41,842 nucleotides of DNA from contig JADHXR010000059.1 of NCBI GenBank assembly GCA_016782865.1, positions 1 to 41,842 on the forward strand, given 5' to 3'. Of the stretch, positions 31,698-39,966 are shown piece by piece (positions within the stretch are counted from its first letter, which is position 1; every line of letters begins with the position of its first letter). The notes below the pieces were generated by a model, which worked only from the letters and a program-made list of their open reading frames with translations, was not told the DNA's origin and did no database searches. Source of the stretch: Phycisphaerae bacterium (lineage in GTDB: Bacteria; Planctomycetota; Phycisphaerae; Sedimentisphaerales; Anaerobacaceae). A program made the position numbers and the translations under genes.

Positions 31698-33779
31698 CTA
31701 CCATCTGACGGGCAGCCACACTGTCATCTTCGGTTCCGCGCGATTGTTCCATGCGTAGTAAGGTATCATGCTGATATCGACGCGCTGTCCCTGGACATCG
31801 CTCACCTGGCTGTACCCTCCGATATCCTGCCTGGCAGTCTTATCGATTACCAGGGCCTTGGTCCTCAGTGAAGTCACACCGCCAAGCAGATCGGGCTCGT
31901 ATCGGATATTCCATTCGGCATCGCCGGGCAGGTAAATGTCTTCAAAACGAACCCCTTCCGGCACGTCAACAGATTCGAGACAATACACAATCGGGCCTCG
32001 CATGACCGCCACTTGATTTCGAGTCTGCTCAATGCGCGGATCGGCAACGATCATCCTGACCGGCATGGGCAACTCAAGTTCAACGACGTCGCCCGCAGCC
32101 CACTTTCGTTCAACGGCTGCATACGACGCTGGCACGCAAGCAACCTTCGCCGCCGCGCCATTAACAGTCAGCTTCGCATTATCGGCCCACCCGGGAACTC
32201 TCAGCAGAAGGCCGAACGCCCCGCCGGATTCGACGGCGTCTACGGTAATGCGCACTTTGCCCTCCCACGGATAATCGGTTTCTTGTGTGAGTTTCAATTT
32301 CCGGCCGTCAGCCAACGTGCCATCGAAAACGTTTCCGCCGTAATGGTGAATCCACAGGCCCTTTTCATCGACGCTGTAAAGATAGTTGTGCCAGGAAGCG
32401 ACGGTCCGCATCAGGTTCGTCGGGCAACAGATCATTCTCCTGCCGGGATACGCACGTTTATGCGTGTCGTTGCTGCGCAGCACGTGCTCAGAGCCGTGCC
32501 AGCGGAGCGGGTTTGTATATGACCAGCCTTCGCTGTCAACCTCGATGCCCGACAGAATCGAATTATAAAGTGTGCGTTCCATGATCTCGGCAAAGCGGGC
32601 CTCGCCGGTAATAGCCAGCATACGCCAATTCCACATCAGGTTCCCGATCTGCCCGCACGTTTCGTTATAAGCCGTGTCGTTGGGCAGCTCGTAGGGGGCG
32701 CTGATCCCCTCGTGGATCGAGTCGCCCACGATGGTGGTAAGTCTTCCGGGCTCGAAGCTCCTGGCCGGATGGGATTTGTGCTCGGGGCTGACCCCGCCGG
32801 TGACATACATTTTCCTGGTCACCAGGTCGGTCCAGAGACGTTCGAGGGCGGCAAGAAGCGTCTTGTCACCTGTCTCCATATAAGCGTCGGCCGCACCGGC
32901 ATAAAGATACGTGAAGAATACAGCGTGCCCCACCACTTCGGTCTCCTTGCGAAGCGGACGCCAGTTCTGGTTCAAGTCGCTGCCGTTGGTTAGCGGCCCG
33001 CCCCAGGCGTTGCGCCTGCCGTTTCCATATCGGCTGCCGCGCCAGTCGATGAAGAAATTCGCCATGTCGAGATATTTCTTGTTCCCGGTCGTGCGGTACA
33101 GTTCTACTGCTCCCATGATTATCGAAGGGTTGCGGGGAAAATCCGCCAGCTTCGGATCGCGTCCTTTAAATGTCGCATAGACGTAATCGGCAGTCTTACG
33201 GGCAACGTCAAGCAGCTCAGTCTTGCCTGTGAGACGATGATGGATGCACGCAGCGGTTAGCAAGTGCCCCATAGTGTAAAGCTCGTGATTATGGGGTTCC
33301 TGGAACCTCGGCCAGCCGCGAGTTGTTGTTTGCGAGGCGAGATAGCCATCCGGCTGCTGCGCTCTGGCAATGACTTCAACGATTCCGTCGATCTGCTCGC
33401 CAAGCTCCTTATCGCCCGTAACAGCGTTAATGTAGCACGCGCTTTCCAGCCACTTGTACACCCAGGCGTCCTGCCAGTGTGTCCCGGCAAATTGCCCCTT
33501 TTCCAGCCCTGCTGCAATCCTCAGGTTCTGGATGGCGTGTCCCATCTCCGGATCCGACGCCAGCTCCCACAGCTTCGGCAGCGTGACGTCTCGCGTCTGT
33601 GCAAACCGCTCGGCCCAGAATCCATCGGTCCACCTGACGTCATTCAGGTCGACACTCTTGAGTTTGGCCTGCGGGCTGTTTTGGTTTTTGATCACGCCAT
33701 AATCGCGGTTCGCTCCCTGCGAGAAAGAGGTCGCACATATAAGCAGCAATACTACAATGTTTCTTGATTGTCTCGGCAT
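31698..33779 (-). CDS. GH127-family glycoside hydrolase, beta-L-arabinofuranosidase-like (operon gene 2)
   Basis: Retaining glycosidase of the DUF1680/GH127 group, 693 aa, exported by a signal peptide (residues 1-23, MPRQSRNIVVLLLICATSFSQGA). The characterised member HypBA1 uses a zinc-bound Cys nucleophile with one Glu and three Cys; the equivalents are visible as E373 and C375 in YNETCGQIGN and C451-C452 in MICCPTN. Other markers are FAGTHWQDAWVYKW (about 97-110), QQPDGYL, HELYTMGHL and the C-terminal beta-domain GLLLRVPGWADNAKLTVNG. Its ATG shares one base with the stop of the upstream sulfatase (TAATG), and the esterase follows by 29 bases. GH127 members vary in specificity (beta-L-arabinofuranose and related sugars), so arabinose is likely but not proven. 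Confidence 0.92.
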   Translation of the reverse strand: MPRQSRNIVVLLLICATSFSQGANRDYGVIKNQNSPQAKLKSVDLNDVRWTDGFWAERFAQTRDVTLPKLWELASDPEMGHAIQNLRIAAGLEKGQFAGTHWQDAWVYKWLESACYINAVTGDKELGEQIDGIVEVIARAQQPDGYLASQTTTRGWPRFQEPHNHELYTMGHLLTAACIHHRLTGKTELLDVARKTADYVYATFKGRDPKLADFPRNPSIIMGAVELYRTTGNKKYLDMANFFIDWRGSRYGNGRRNAWGGPLTNGSDLNQNWRPLRKETEVVGHAVFFTYLYAGAADAYMETGDKTLLAALERLWTDLVTRKMYVTGGVSPEHKSHPARSFEPGRLTTIVGDSIHEGISAPYELPNDTAYNETCGQIGNLMWNWRMLAITGEARFAEIMERTLYNSILSGIEVDSEGWSYTNPLRWHGSEHVLRSNDTHKRAYPGRRMICCPTNLMRTVASWHNYLYSVDEKGLWIHHYGGNVFDGTLADGRKLKLTQETDYPWEGKVRITVDAVESGGAFGLLLRVPGWADNAKLTVNGAAAKVACVPASYAAVERKWAAGDVVELELPMPVRMIVADPRIEQTRNQVAVMRGPIVYCLESVDVPEGVRFEDIYLPGDAEWNIRYEPDLLGGVTSLRTKALVIDKTARQDIGGYSQVSDVQGQRVDISMIPYYAWNNRAEPKMTVWLPVRW

Positions 33780-35428
33780 TATTCGTCTCCTATACGTAAT
33801 TGTCTCTTCAATTGTACCGTCAGTTTTCTTACCAAACGTGCATTCTCCGGATGGCCGGCAATGTTTGCGTTCTCATCCGGGCCCTCGCGGTGATCGTAGA
33901 GTTCGACCGCCACCGGCTCGGCGTCCGGATCGCGAATGTCGATCCAGATCGTGAAGCGATACCTGTCCGTGCGCATCGAATAGCCCATCAGGTGGTTGTT
34001 GTACAGATCTTCGCTGTATCGCTCGGGCGCTTCAGCTTTGAGTTTCTGCTCAACCCCGCGCACCAGCGGGCCAAAGAATGTCCCCCGCATTTCCGGCGAG
34101 AGCGGCATGGCGGCCCACTCGCGAAGGGCCGGACACGGGAATTGACTGAACACCGCCAATTTCCACATGCGCCCGGGATCATCCAACAACGGCACAAAAC
34201 TTCTTCCTTCGACGTGTTCCGGCACAGGCAGACCGGCAAGATCACAAAGCGAGGGATACATATCGAGAAGCTCGACGAGAGCGTCGCTGCTTCCGCCGGT
34301 CTTCTTCATGCCTCGGGCGCTTACGATCAGAGGACAGCGCGTGGCGATCTCGAAGTTCGTCGCCTTGCCCCATAGCGTGTGCTCGCCCAGATGCCAGCCG
34401 TGGTCGCCCCAGAGCATGATGATCGTATTATCTCGCAGCCCCAGCCGTTCCAGCTCGGAGATTATCCGGCCGATCTGCGCATCCACATAGCTGACGCAGG
34501 CCAGATACCCGTGAATAAGATTGCGGGCCATATCATCGGGTATCGCACCAGACTTGGGCACACCGTGTCGGACGCGAAGCTCGAACGATGAGTGCATCCC
34601 GACGGACGGGGCGTCCTTCGGAACAAACGGATTGTCCGCAAGGTCGATTTCCTTCGGGTCGTAGAAATCCCAGTATTTCTTCGGCGCAACAAACGGCAGG
34701 TGCGGCTTGTGGAACCCGACCGCAAGCAAGAATGGTTTCTTTCCTTTGAGCTGCCTCAACGTAGCAATGGCGGCCTCGGTGCTGCGTCCGTCCTGATATG
34801 CATCGTCGGGCACATCAGCCGATTCGACCGCCGGACCACACGCCAGGCCGCCGAGTTTGACTTGCCCGTACTTGAGCTTCACTTCTTCCCGTCGGCGCTG
34901 CACCAGGGCCTGGTTTTGAGCCAGTTGATATCCCCCCACGTCGCGCCGGTAGCTCGGCTTCGCATACACAGCCTTGCGGCTCCAGGATTTCTCCTCGTCG
35001 CGCATCGCAGCGTGGTATATCTTGCCTATGTAGACGGTTTCGTAGCCATGACTGCGAAAATGCTGAGGCAATGTCACCACATCGGGCACGGTATCGCGAA
35101 AATAAGTCACGTTATCGACCACGCCCGCAGAGTCGGGTCGAAGGCCGGTCATCAGGCTCGCACGTGACGGGCTGCAAATAGCCACCTGGCAATAAGTCCG
35201 ATCAAACCGCATTCCTTGGCGGGCCAGCCTGTCGATATTCGGGCTGTGGACAAGTTCATGCCCGTAACAACCCAGCTCAGGCCTCAGGTCGTCGACTGCG
35301 ATAAAGAGCACGTTGCGCTTGCCGGCACCGCCCAGAACGTCTCGATTAGGCAAATAGACCCCGCCAATGATCGCTGCTGCCCCTATGTCTTTGATGAATT
35401 GGCGTCGAGTGCGCTTTCGTCCAGACAT
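33779..35428 (-). CDS. Iduronate-2-sulfatase-like sulfatase with Tat leader (operon gene 1)
   Basis: Formylglycine sulfatase, 549 aa, first gene of the operon. Tat leader RTRRQFIKDIGAAAIIGG (6-23). Active site ICSPSRASLMTG (C85, R89). The iduronate-sulfatase-like features are AVDDLRPELGCYGH (44-57), GFHKPHLPFVAPKKYWD (about 224-240) and LWGDHGWHLGEHTLWGK. It removes 2-O-type sulfates in characterised relatives, but planctomycete members act on many marine or mucin glycans. ATG 35428 lacks a close ribosome site (GAGGAG lies 17 bases upstream), though the promoter at 35462-35490 is well placed. Translation of the following GH127 gene is coupled through TAATG. Divergent from the aldo/keto-reductase-like gene. 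Confidence 0.92.
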   Translation of the reverse strand: MSGRKRTRRQFIKDIGAAAIIGGVYLPNRDVLGGAGKRNVLFIAVDDLRPELGCYGHELVHSPNIDRLARQGMRFDRTYCQVAICSPSRASLMTGLRPDSAGVVDNVTYFRDTVPDVVTLPQHFRSHGYETVYIGKIYHAAMRDEEKSWSRKAVYAKPSYRRDVGGYQLAQNQALVQRRREEVKLKYGQVKLGGLACGPAVESADVPDDAYQDGRSTEAAIATLRQLKGKKPFLLAVGFHKPHLPFVAPKKYWDFYDPKEIDLADNPFVPKDAPSVGMHSSFELRVRHGVPKSGAIPDDMARNLIHGYLACVSYVDAQIGRIISELERLGLRDNTIIMLWGDHGWHLGEHTLWGKATNFEIATRCPLIVSARGMKKTGGSSDALVELLDMYPSLCDLAGLPVPEHVEGRSFVPLLDDPGRMWKLAVFSQFPCPALREWAAMPLSPEMRGTFFGPLVRGVEQKLKAEAPERYSEDLYNNHLMGYSMRTDRYRFTIWIDIRDPDAEPVAVELYDHREGPDENANIAGHPENARLVRKLTVQLKRQLRIGDE

Positions 35429-35461
35429 CGTCTTGTTGCCTATGCTCCTCTTTTTTGCTCA

Positions 35462-35490
35462 TTCATAAAGTCATAACGGGCGATTGTCAA
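35462..35490 (-). promoter_or_regulatory. Promoter of the sulfatase/GH127 operon
   Basis: On the minus strand TTGACA (plus 35485-35490), 17-bp spacer, TATGAA (35462-35467). Start near 35455, leaving a leader of about 28 bases. Confidence 0.6.
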
Positions 35491-35524
35491 GACGGATTAT
35501 TCCAAGTAGGCCAACGCCGTCCTA

Positions 35525-35570
35525 TACACACATAAATATTGTTGTGTACTCTATCTATTTGTTATATACT
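35525..35570 (+). promoter_or_regulatory. Promoter and possible operator for the aldo/keto-reductase-like gene
   Basis: TTGTGT (35542-35547), 17-bp spacer, TATACT (35565-35570). TACACA (35525-35530) and TGTGTA (35543-35548) form an inverted repeat overlapping the -35, a possible regulator site between the two divergent units. The leader to ATG 35645 is about 70 bases and ends with TAGGAGATAGCT, a good ribosome site. Confidence 0.5.
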
Positions 35571-35644
35571 GTTTATTTTGAAACTCGGCAGCGTCGCTGA
35601 GACCACTCTGAGTAACAGATGCAGTTTTGTTTTAGGAGATAGCT

Positions 35645-36766
35645 ATGGATCAGAAGCAGAACCAAGCAAACAAGGCCAATAACCTGAGTCGCCGCCGGTT
35701 AATGCGCAACGGTGCAGTAGCCGCTGCCGGTGCGGCGGTTGGTCTCGGTGCCGCGGGCAGTCAGAAAACGCACGCCGGCAAGAAAGAGAAGACCCGCAGT
35801 TACACTCCTGATATGGAGTATCGGCGACTGGGCAAGACCAATCTCTGGGTCTCGGCCGTATGCCTGGGCGGACACTGGAAGCGCGTCGACAAGATGGTTC
35901 CCGGCGTCTTCGAGACCAAGGCCTGGCTGAGTGCAAAACTCGATATGGAAGGGTTTGTCAAGAACCGCCGCGATCTGGTCACCAGTTGCATCGAGAACGG
36001 TATTAACTACATCGACGCATGCACGTGGCAGGAAGTGGTGACCTATGCCAGAGCGTTAAAAGGCAGACGCGACTCGATGTATCTCGGCTTCTCGTGGTAC
36101 CAGGAGGAGATGAGGAAAGAACAATTCCGCACATGCAAAGCGCTGTTGGGAACACTCGACAAAGGGATGCGCGAGGCAAAGCTGGATTACGTGGACGTCT
36201 GGCGCATTACGATGCTCTCGCAGAGCGGCCGACACACCGAAGGCGAAGTGGACGAAATGATGGATGCCCTCGAGGCGGCCAAGAAGCAGGGCAAAGTTCG
36301 ATTCACCGGTTTGTCATCTCACGACCGTGACCACATCAAGCTGATGATCGAGACCTACCCCGAGACCGTTCAGGTTGTCTGCACACCCTACAATCCCAAG
36401 ACCAAAATGTTGCCCGAGGACAGCATTTTCCAGTCGATCAAGAAGAATGACGTAGGCGTCTTCGGCATCAAACCGTTTGTCGGCACTTCGCTCTTTAAGG
36501 GCGACAGTTCTCCCGACAGTCCCACGGCCGAAGAGGACGATCGGCTGGCACGCAACGCCATCCGTGAGATCCTGCGCAAGTCGGTCATCACGGCTCCCAT
36601 CCCGGGCATGATTAACCCCCATCAGGTGGATAATATGGCCAAGGCTGTCAAAGAGCGACGCGAGTTGGACGTAGCCGAGGCGAAGGAACTCGAAGAAGCC
36701 ATGGACAAGGCGTGGGCAAATCTGCCGGCCCACTACCAGTGGATCAAAGACTGGGAATACGTTTAA
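35645..36766 (+). CDS. Exported aldo/keto-reductase-fold protein with altered catalytic residues
   Basis: Belongs by fold to the aldo/keto reductases, 373 aa, with a Tat-type leader (LSRRRLMRNGAVAAAGAAVG, 14-33). EYRRLGKTNLWVSAVCLGG and NYIDACTWQEV match the first strands of the barrel, and LDYVDVWRITML the later one. The usual tetrad Asp-Tyr-Lys-His appears broken: Asp124 is kept, but the Tyr position (DTAxxY) is Gln129, the Lys position after RDSMYLGF is Ser/Trp, and the His position (DLxxIH) is Thr189. The NADP-binding end (KSVITAPIPGMINPHQVDNM) is more normal. Hence it may be a pseudo-enzyme or have a different chemistry. AGGAG six to seven bases before ATG 35645. The next gene begins eight bases after its stop or a little later, so they are probably co-transcribed. 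Confidence 0.85.
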   Translation: MDQKQNQANKANNLSRRRLMRNGAVAAAGAAVGLGAAGSQKTHAGKKEKTRSYTPDMEYRRLGKTNLWVSAVCLGGHWKRVDKMVPGVFETKAWLSAKLDMEGFVKNRRDLVTSCIENGINYIDACTWQEVVTYARALKGRRDSMYLGFSWYQEEMRKEQFRTCKALLGTLDKGMREAKLDYVDVWRITMLSQSGRHTEGEVDEMMDALEAAKKQGKVRFTGLSSHDRDHIKLMIETYPETVQVVCTPYNPKTKMLPEDSIFQSIKKNDVGVFGIKPFVGTSLFKGDSSPDSPTAEEDDRLARNAIREILRKSVITAPIPGMINPHQVDNMAKAVKERRELDVAEAKELEEAMDKAWANLPAHYQWIKDWEYV

Positions 36767-36774
36767 TAGGCCAA

Positions 36775-38859
36775 ATGATAGAGACAAGTGGAGCAAGAAC
36801 CGTCAATCGCAGAATGCGGTGTATCCATCACGTTACGGTCGCGGCTACAATCGTCGCAGTCGGCCTCGCTGCTGCTATAGCGGAAGGCCGTGACTTAGGC
36901 AAGCTCAGGGTCTTGTCCGATGGATATCCTCGCGTATTCTTCTTCCGGCAGGTTGAGGGCATGGCGGCGCGCAGAGGCGTCACCTATGAGCAATGGGAGA
37001 GTACTTTCGACCGCTTGATGGGAATCGAAGGCAAAGTCCTCGATGAGGAGATACCGGAACGGTCGGTGCGAAACATCGAGTTTTTCACGCGCTTCAAGCA
37101 GCGCCACGGCGACAAGCTCGTCCTGCTCCACTTCAACGGCAACGCGCGCGATCCACGATACGAATCGGACAGGTTCTTCGCGGGACACTGGATATACTTC
37201 AACGGAGCAACGATTCTGGCCGATGTCGGCGCCGAACAAGGCATGACGGATATTCGCGTTGATAAGCCCAATCTTTTCAAGGTCAACATGGGGCGCTACC
37301 GCAGCCGCAACGAGGACATCGGTTTGTGCATGCTCGATACCGACGGCAAACCCGACTGGCACCGGAGCGAGCAGGTGCAACTGATTTCCGTAGATGTCAA
37401 AAACAAAACAATCCGGGTTCGTCGCGGCTGCTTCGGCACGAAGCCGCGTGCGTTCGAGGCTGGATCGAGTTATGCTGCCGCTCATGCAACCGAAGGCCCC
37501 TGGGGAGACCGCAATAATCTGCTTTGGTACTACAACTACTCGACCCGCTGCCCGCGCGACAGCCACGGTCGCACGTGCTCCGACGTCCTTGCCGAGCATC
37601 TGGGCGAGTTGTTCGGACCTGAGGGCACACTCGCAGCTTTCGACGGGCTCGAATTCGACGTCTTGAAATGGCGATGTGGCGGCGGTCTCAGAGTCAGGGG
37701 AGCCGACTGCGATGCCGACGGCAAACCCGATGCCGGCCTGCACGGTGGCTTCAATGCGTACGGAGCGGGCGTCGTGGAGTTCTGCCGACAGTTGAGAGAG
37801 AGGCTCGGAGAAGACACGCTCATACTGGCCGACGGGATGCACGAGGGTAATCAACGCGCCTTCGGCATTCTAAACGGCATCGAGAGCGAGGGCTGGCCCC
37901 ATCTGCGAGACCACGAGATTAAGGATTGGTCGGGTGGGCTGAACCGGCATTTCTTCTGGAATAGCAACGCTCGCCCGCCCCTGGCAAATTACATTAATCA
38001 CAAGTTCAACATGCCCACGGGCAGGCCCGGAGTGGTGAAACCACCGGATGTCCCGTTCAGCACGCACCGCCTCGTATTTGCGGTCGGAGTCTTCACAGAC
38101 TCGGCGATGTGCTACAGCTTCGCCCCCCCAACGGAACGCGGCGCCCCTATCGGCATCTGGGACGAATTCCGGATGGGAACCGAGAACAAGCTCGGCTGGC
38201 TGGGCAAACCGCTGGGACCGCCTGTGCGAATGGCAACGCGCCGGCCAGATCTGCTGAAAGGACAAGTCAAGCCCACAGGCAACGGCGTGCGCTTCGAGCG
38301 CAGCTCCGACGGATTGAAAGTGACAGCCGCAAACGCAAAGGCCAGAGAAATTCGCTTTCGCTTGACCGACGTGCCGTGCGACGGGCCTGACTTGTTTGTC
38401 TCTTTAATCGCCCGCGGCGATGCGATGAAAGGCTATCGGCCGGAAGTCGCCCGCATTATGTACGTGTCGGTCGGATCAGAGTCTGAGGGTACACACGAGC
38501 GCTTCATGACATGGGTCAACGACAAGGACTTTGATTCGGGATTCTATTTCTCGAAGATCGAATCCGACCGCGTCGATCTGGAATTCGTCATCGAGGGTTC
38601 CGAACCTCTCTGCATCAGGCAGGTGACGGCTTACGCCCACCCGGACGCGATTTATCGCCAGTTCGAGCACGGGCTGGCCCTGGCGAATCCGTCGCCGCGC
38701 CCTTACGCGTTTGATCTTGACAAACTCTTCCCGGGACGGACATTCAGGCGGTTACGGGGCTCCCGCAGCCAGGACCGCGTAGCAAATGATGGCTCGGCCG
38801 TCGGCGACAAGCTGGAACTCGGCCCCAAAGAGGGACTATTCCTCGTCAGGGTCGATTAG
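36775..38859 (+). CDS. Large secreted protein of unknown function, possible TIM-barrel glycosidase-like
   Basis: No family recognised with certainty; 694 aa. A hydrophobic leader follows ATG 36814 (MRCIHHVTVAATIVAVGLAAAIA). ATG 36775 adds 13 residues and sits eight bases after the previous stop; neither has a clear ribosome site, so the start is uncertain. The central part has acidic strand ends typical of glycoside-hydrolase barrels: AAFDGLEFDVLKW (about 275-290), DTLILADGMHEGN and GILNGIESEGWPH. The C-terminal 200 residues (GNGVRFERSSDGLKVTAANAK onward) look like a beta-sandwich. An insertion with Cys pairs, DADGKPDAGLHGG, resembles a Ca-binding loop. Co-directional with the aldo/keto-reductase-like gene and divergent from the sulfatase operon, so it probably serves the same glycan pathway. 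Catalysis is inferred only. Confidence 0.7.
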   Translation: MIETSGARTVNRRMRCIHHVTVAATIVAVGLAAAIAEGRDLGKLRVLSDGYPRVFFFRQVEGMAARRGVTYEQWESTFDRLMGIEGKVLDEEIPERSVRNIEFFTRFKQRHGDKLVLLHFNGNARDPRYESDRFFAGHWIYFNGATILADVGAEQGMTDIRVDKPNLFKVNMGRYRSRNEDIGLCMLDTDGKPDWHRSEQVQLISVDVKNKTIRVRRGCFGTKPRAFEAGSSYAAAHATEGPWGDRNNLLWYYNYSTRCPRDSHGRTCSDVLAEHLGELFGPEGTLAAFDGLEFDVLKWRCGGGLRVRGADCDADGKPDAGLHGGFNAYGAGVVEFCRQLRERLGEDTLILADGMHEGNQRAFGILNGIESEGWPHLRDHEIKDWSGGLNRHFFWNSNARPPLANYINHKFNMPTGRPGVVKPPDVPFSTHRLVFAVGVFTDSAMCYSFAPPTERGAPIGIWDEFRMGTENKLGWLGKPLGPPVRMATRRPDLLKGQVKPTGNGVRFERSSDGLKVTAANAKAREIRFRLTDVPCDGPDLFVSLIARGDAMKGYRPEVARIMYVSVGSESEGTHERFMTWVNDKDFDSGFYFSKIESDRVDLEFVIEGSEPLCIRQVTAYAHPDAIYRQFEHGLALANPSPRPYAFDLDKLFPGRTFRRLRGSRSQDRVANDGSAVGDKLELGPKEGLFLVRVD

Positions 38860-39139
38860 CCAGCTTGAATCCCCGCGTTGCGGGAGTTGTAAGTGACACT
38901 AATTAAATGGCTTTAGTCGGGAGAAGGCGACTTGTAGGCTGACGTGTAGGTTTGAATGAAAGAAGGGCCGGCTGGAATGTTCCTGGCCGGCCAGCTTCTT
39001 GGTACAATCGCACAATGCCGGCGTCGTTTAGGACGTTCGGCCCGGAGGGTTGTTGGCCAACCTCATCGGGCACAGCGGCTACTTTTTGTCGGGTGGTAAC
39101 AGCCCCTGCCATCACCAACTCAGTCCTGTCGGAATATTC
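38860..39139. other. Spacer with a GC-rich hairpin
   Basis: GGCCGGC (38966-38972) and GCCGGCC (38986-38992) flank an inner GGAA/TTCC pair, giving a long stem that may terminate the upstream transcript, though no T-run follows. Frames on both strands across 38903-39199 have no protein character. Nothing else is evident. Confidence 0.45.
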
Positions 39140-39168
39140 TTGAGATTGAGACCAGATTGTGGTATAGT
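39140..39168 (+). promoter_or_regulatory. Promoter candidate for the membrane-anchor/LRR pair
   Basis: TTGAGA (39140-39145), 17-bp spacer, TATAGT (39163-39168). The leader would be about 165 bases to ATG 39340 and contains a hairpin GCGGTA/TACCGC (about 39278-39299). Confidence 0.5.
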
Positions 39169-39339
39169 GGGGTTCGTCGCGTGCAGTGGCAACGTTCACT
39201 AAGACATGTGGGAATCGCCAGATAGTAGAACGTCAGAAAGTTCGGTTCAGCGAGAAGCGGTGTAGGTATCTGTATTGCGGTAGTCACCATCATACCGCCT
39301 ACTGACACTAGGCCGACAGTATAGTTGGGAGTATCGCTT

Positions 39340-39966
39340 ATGCCATCGTTATGGAAAGCGAGAACAGCCAAAGTTATATTCGGTGTAACAGGGGCCATGG
39401 GCGTCATATCAATGACTGCTTATATATACCACTTGAAATCGGCGCCCACATTCCAGCGGCTATCAACCACTGTACAGCCGGACAGTCAATCCTTAGATCA
39501 AATAGATGGCGAAGAATCCTCGTTCGGTGCACAGGTGCCGTTGGGCAGCATCTTAGGGTGCAATAATCCGGCCCTTCCACCTATAATCATGTCTGTTGGG
39601 CGCCCGCCCGGTGAGGCCAACACCCCGGACCTCAGTACGCCTGCTGTTGCAGTACACACTGTCTTATCCCTTATTGATCAAGCCGCGACAGATAAACTGA
39701 CCCTTTGTTTCATCGAAGAGGCAGAAGATACGGTGAGCAACCTGTATCCCCGCTACCTGGGCCATCCCTTAGAACTCGTCGAAGTGGTTGAAGAAGGTGA
39801 ATCCGCAGGGGTTATTTGGAATGCCACGGTCCATACGGAGGTCTCTCTGGATGGCGGGAACCGGTCTCCGGGTGAAACGATAACACTTACGACCAGGCTG
39901 GTCAAGGTAGAGGGTCTCTGGAAGCTTTTGAAACTACATGATGGAGTTAAGGATGGTCCCCAATAA
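39340..39966 (+). CDS. Membrane-anchored protein of unknown function, 208 aa
   Basis: Residues about 9-30 (KVIFGVTGAMGVISMTAYIYHL) form one N-terminal membrane helix; the rest is probably outside. A linker with Ser/Pro/Asp (about 31-90) precedes a C-terminal domain of about 105 residues starting TPAVAVHTVLSLIDQA and ending RLVKVEGLWKLLKLHDG. This pattern resembles the NTF2/DUF4878-like fold (small helix start, ending with a Val-x-G-x-Trp-x-Leu strand), but the assignment is tentative. GGGAG about eight bases before ATG 39340 favours it over TTG 39325. Its last 14 bases overlap the start of the LRR gene, so the two products are likely made together. Confidence 0.7.
   Translation: MPSLWKARTAKVIFGVTGAMGVISMTAYIYHLKSAPTFQRLSTTVQPDSQSLDQIDGEESSFGAQVPLGSILGCNNPALPPIIMSVGRPPGEANTPDLSTPAVAVHTVLSLIDQAATDKLTLCFIEEAEDTVSNLYPRYLGHPLELVEVVEEGESAGVIWNATVHTEVSLDGGNRSPGETITLTTRLVKVEGLWKLLKLHDGVKDGPQ

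Noticed and set aside
38903..39199. 98-codon minus-strand frame in the right-hand spacer
   Set aside because: No recognisable features, includes a palindromic hairpin, and overlaps the promoter at 39140. Treated as non-coding.
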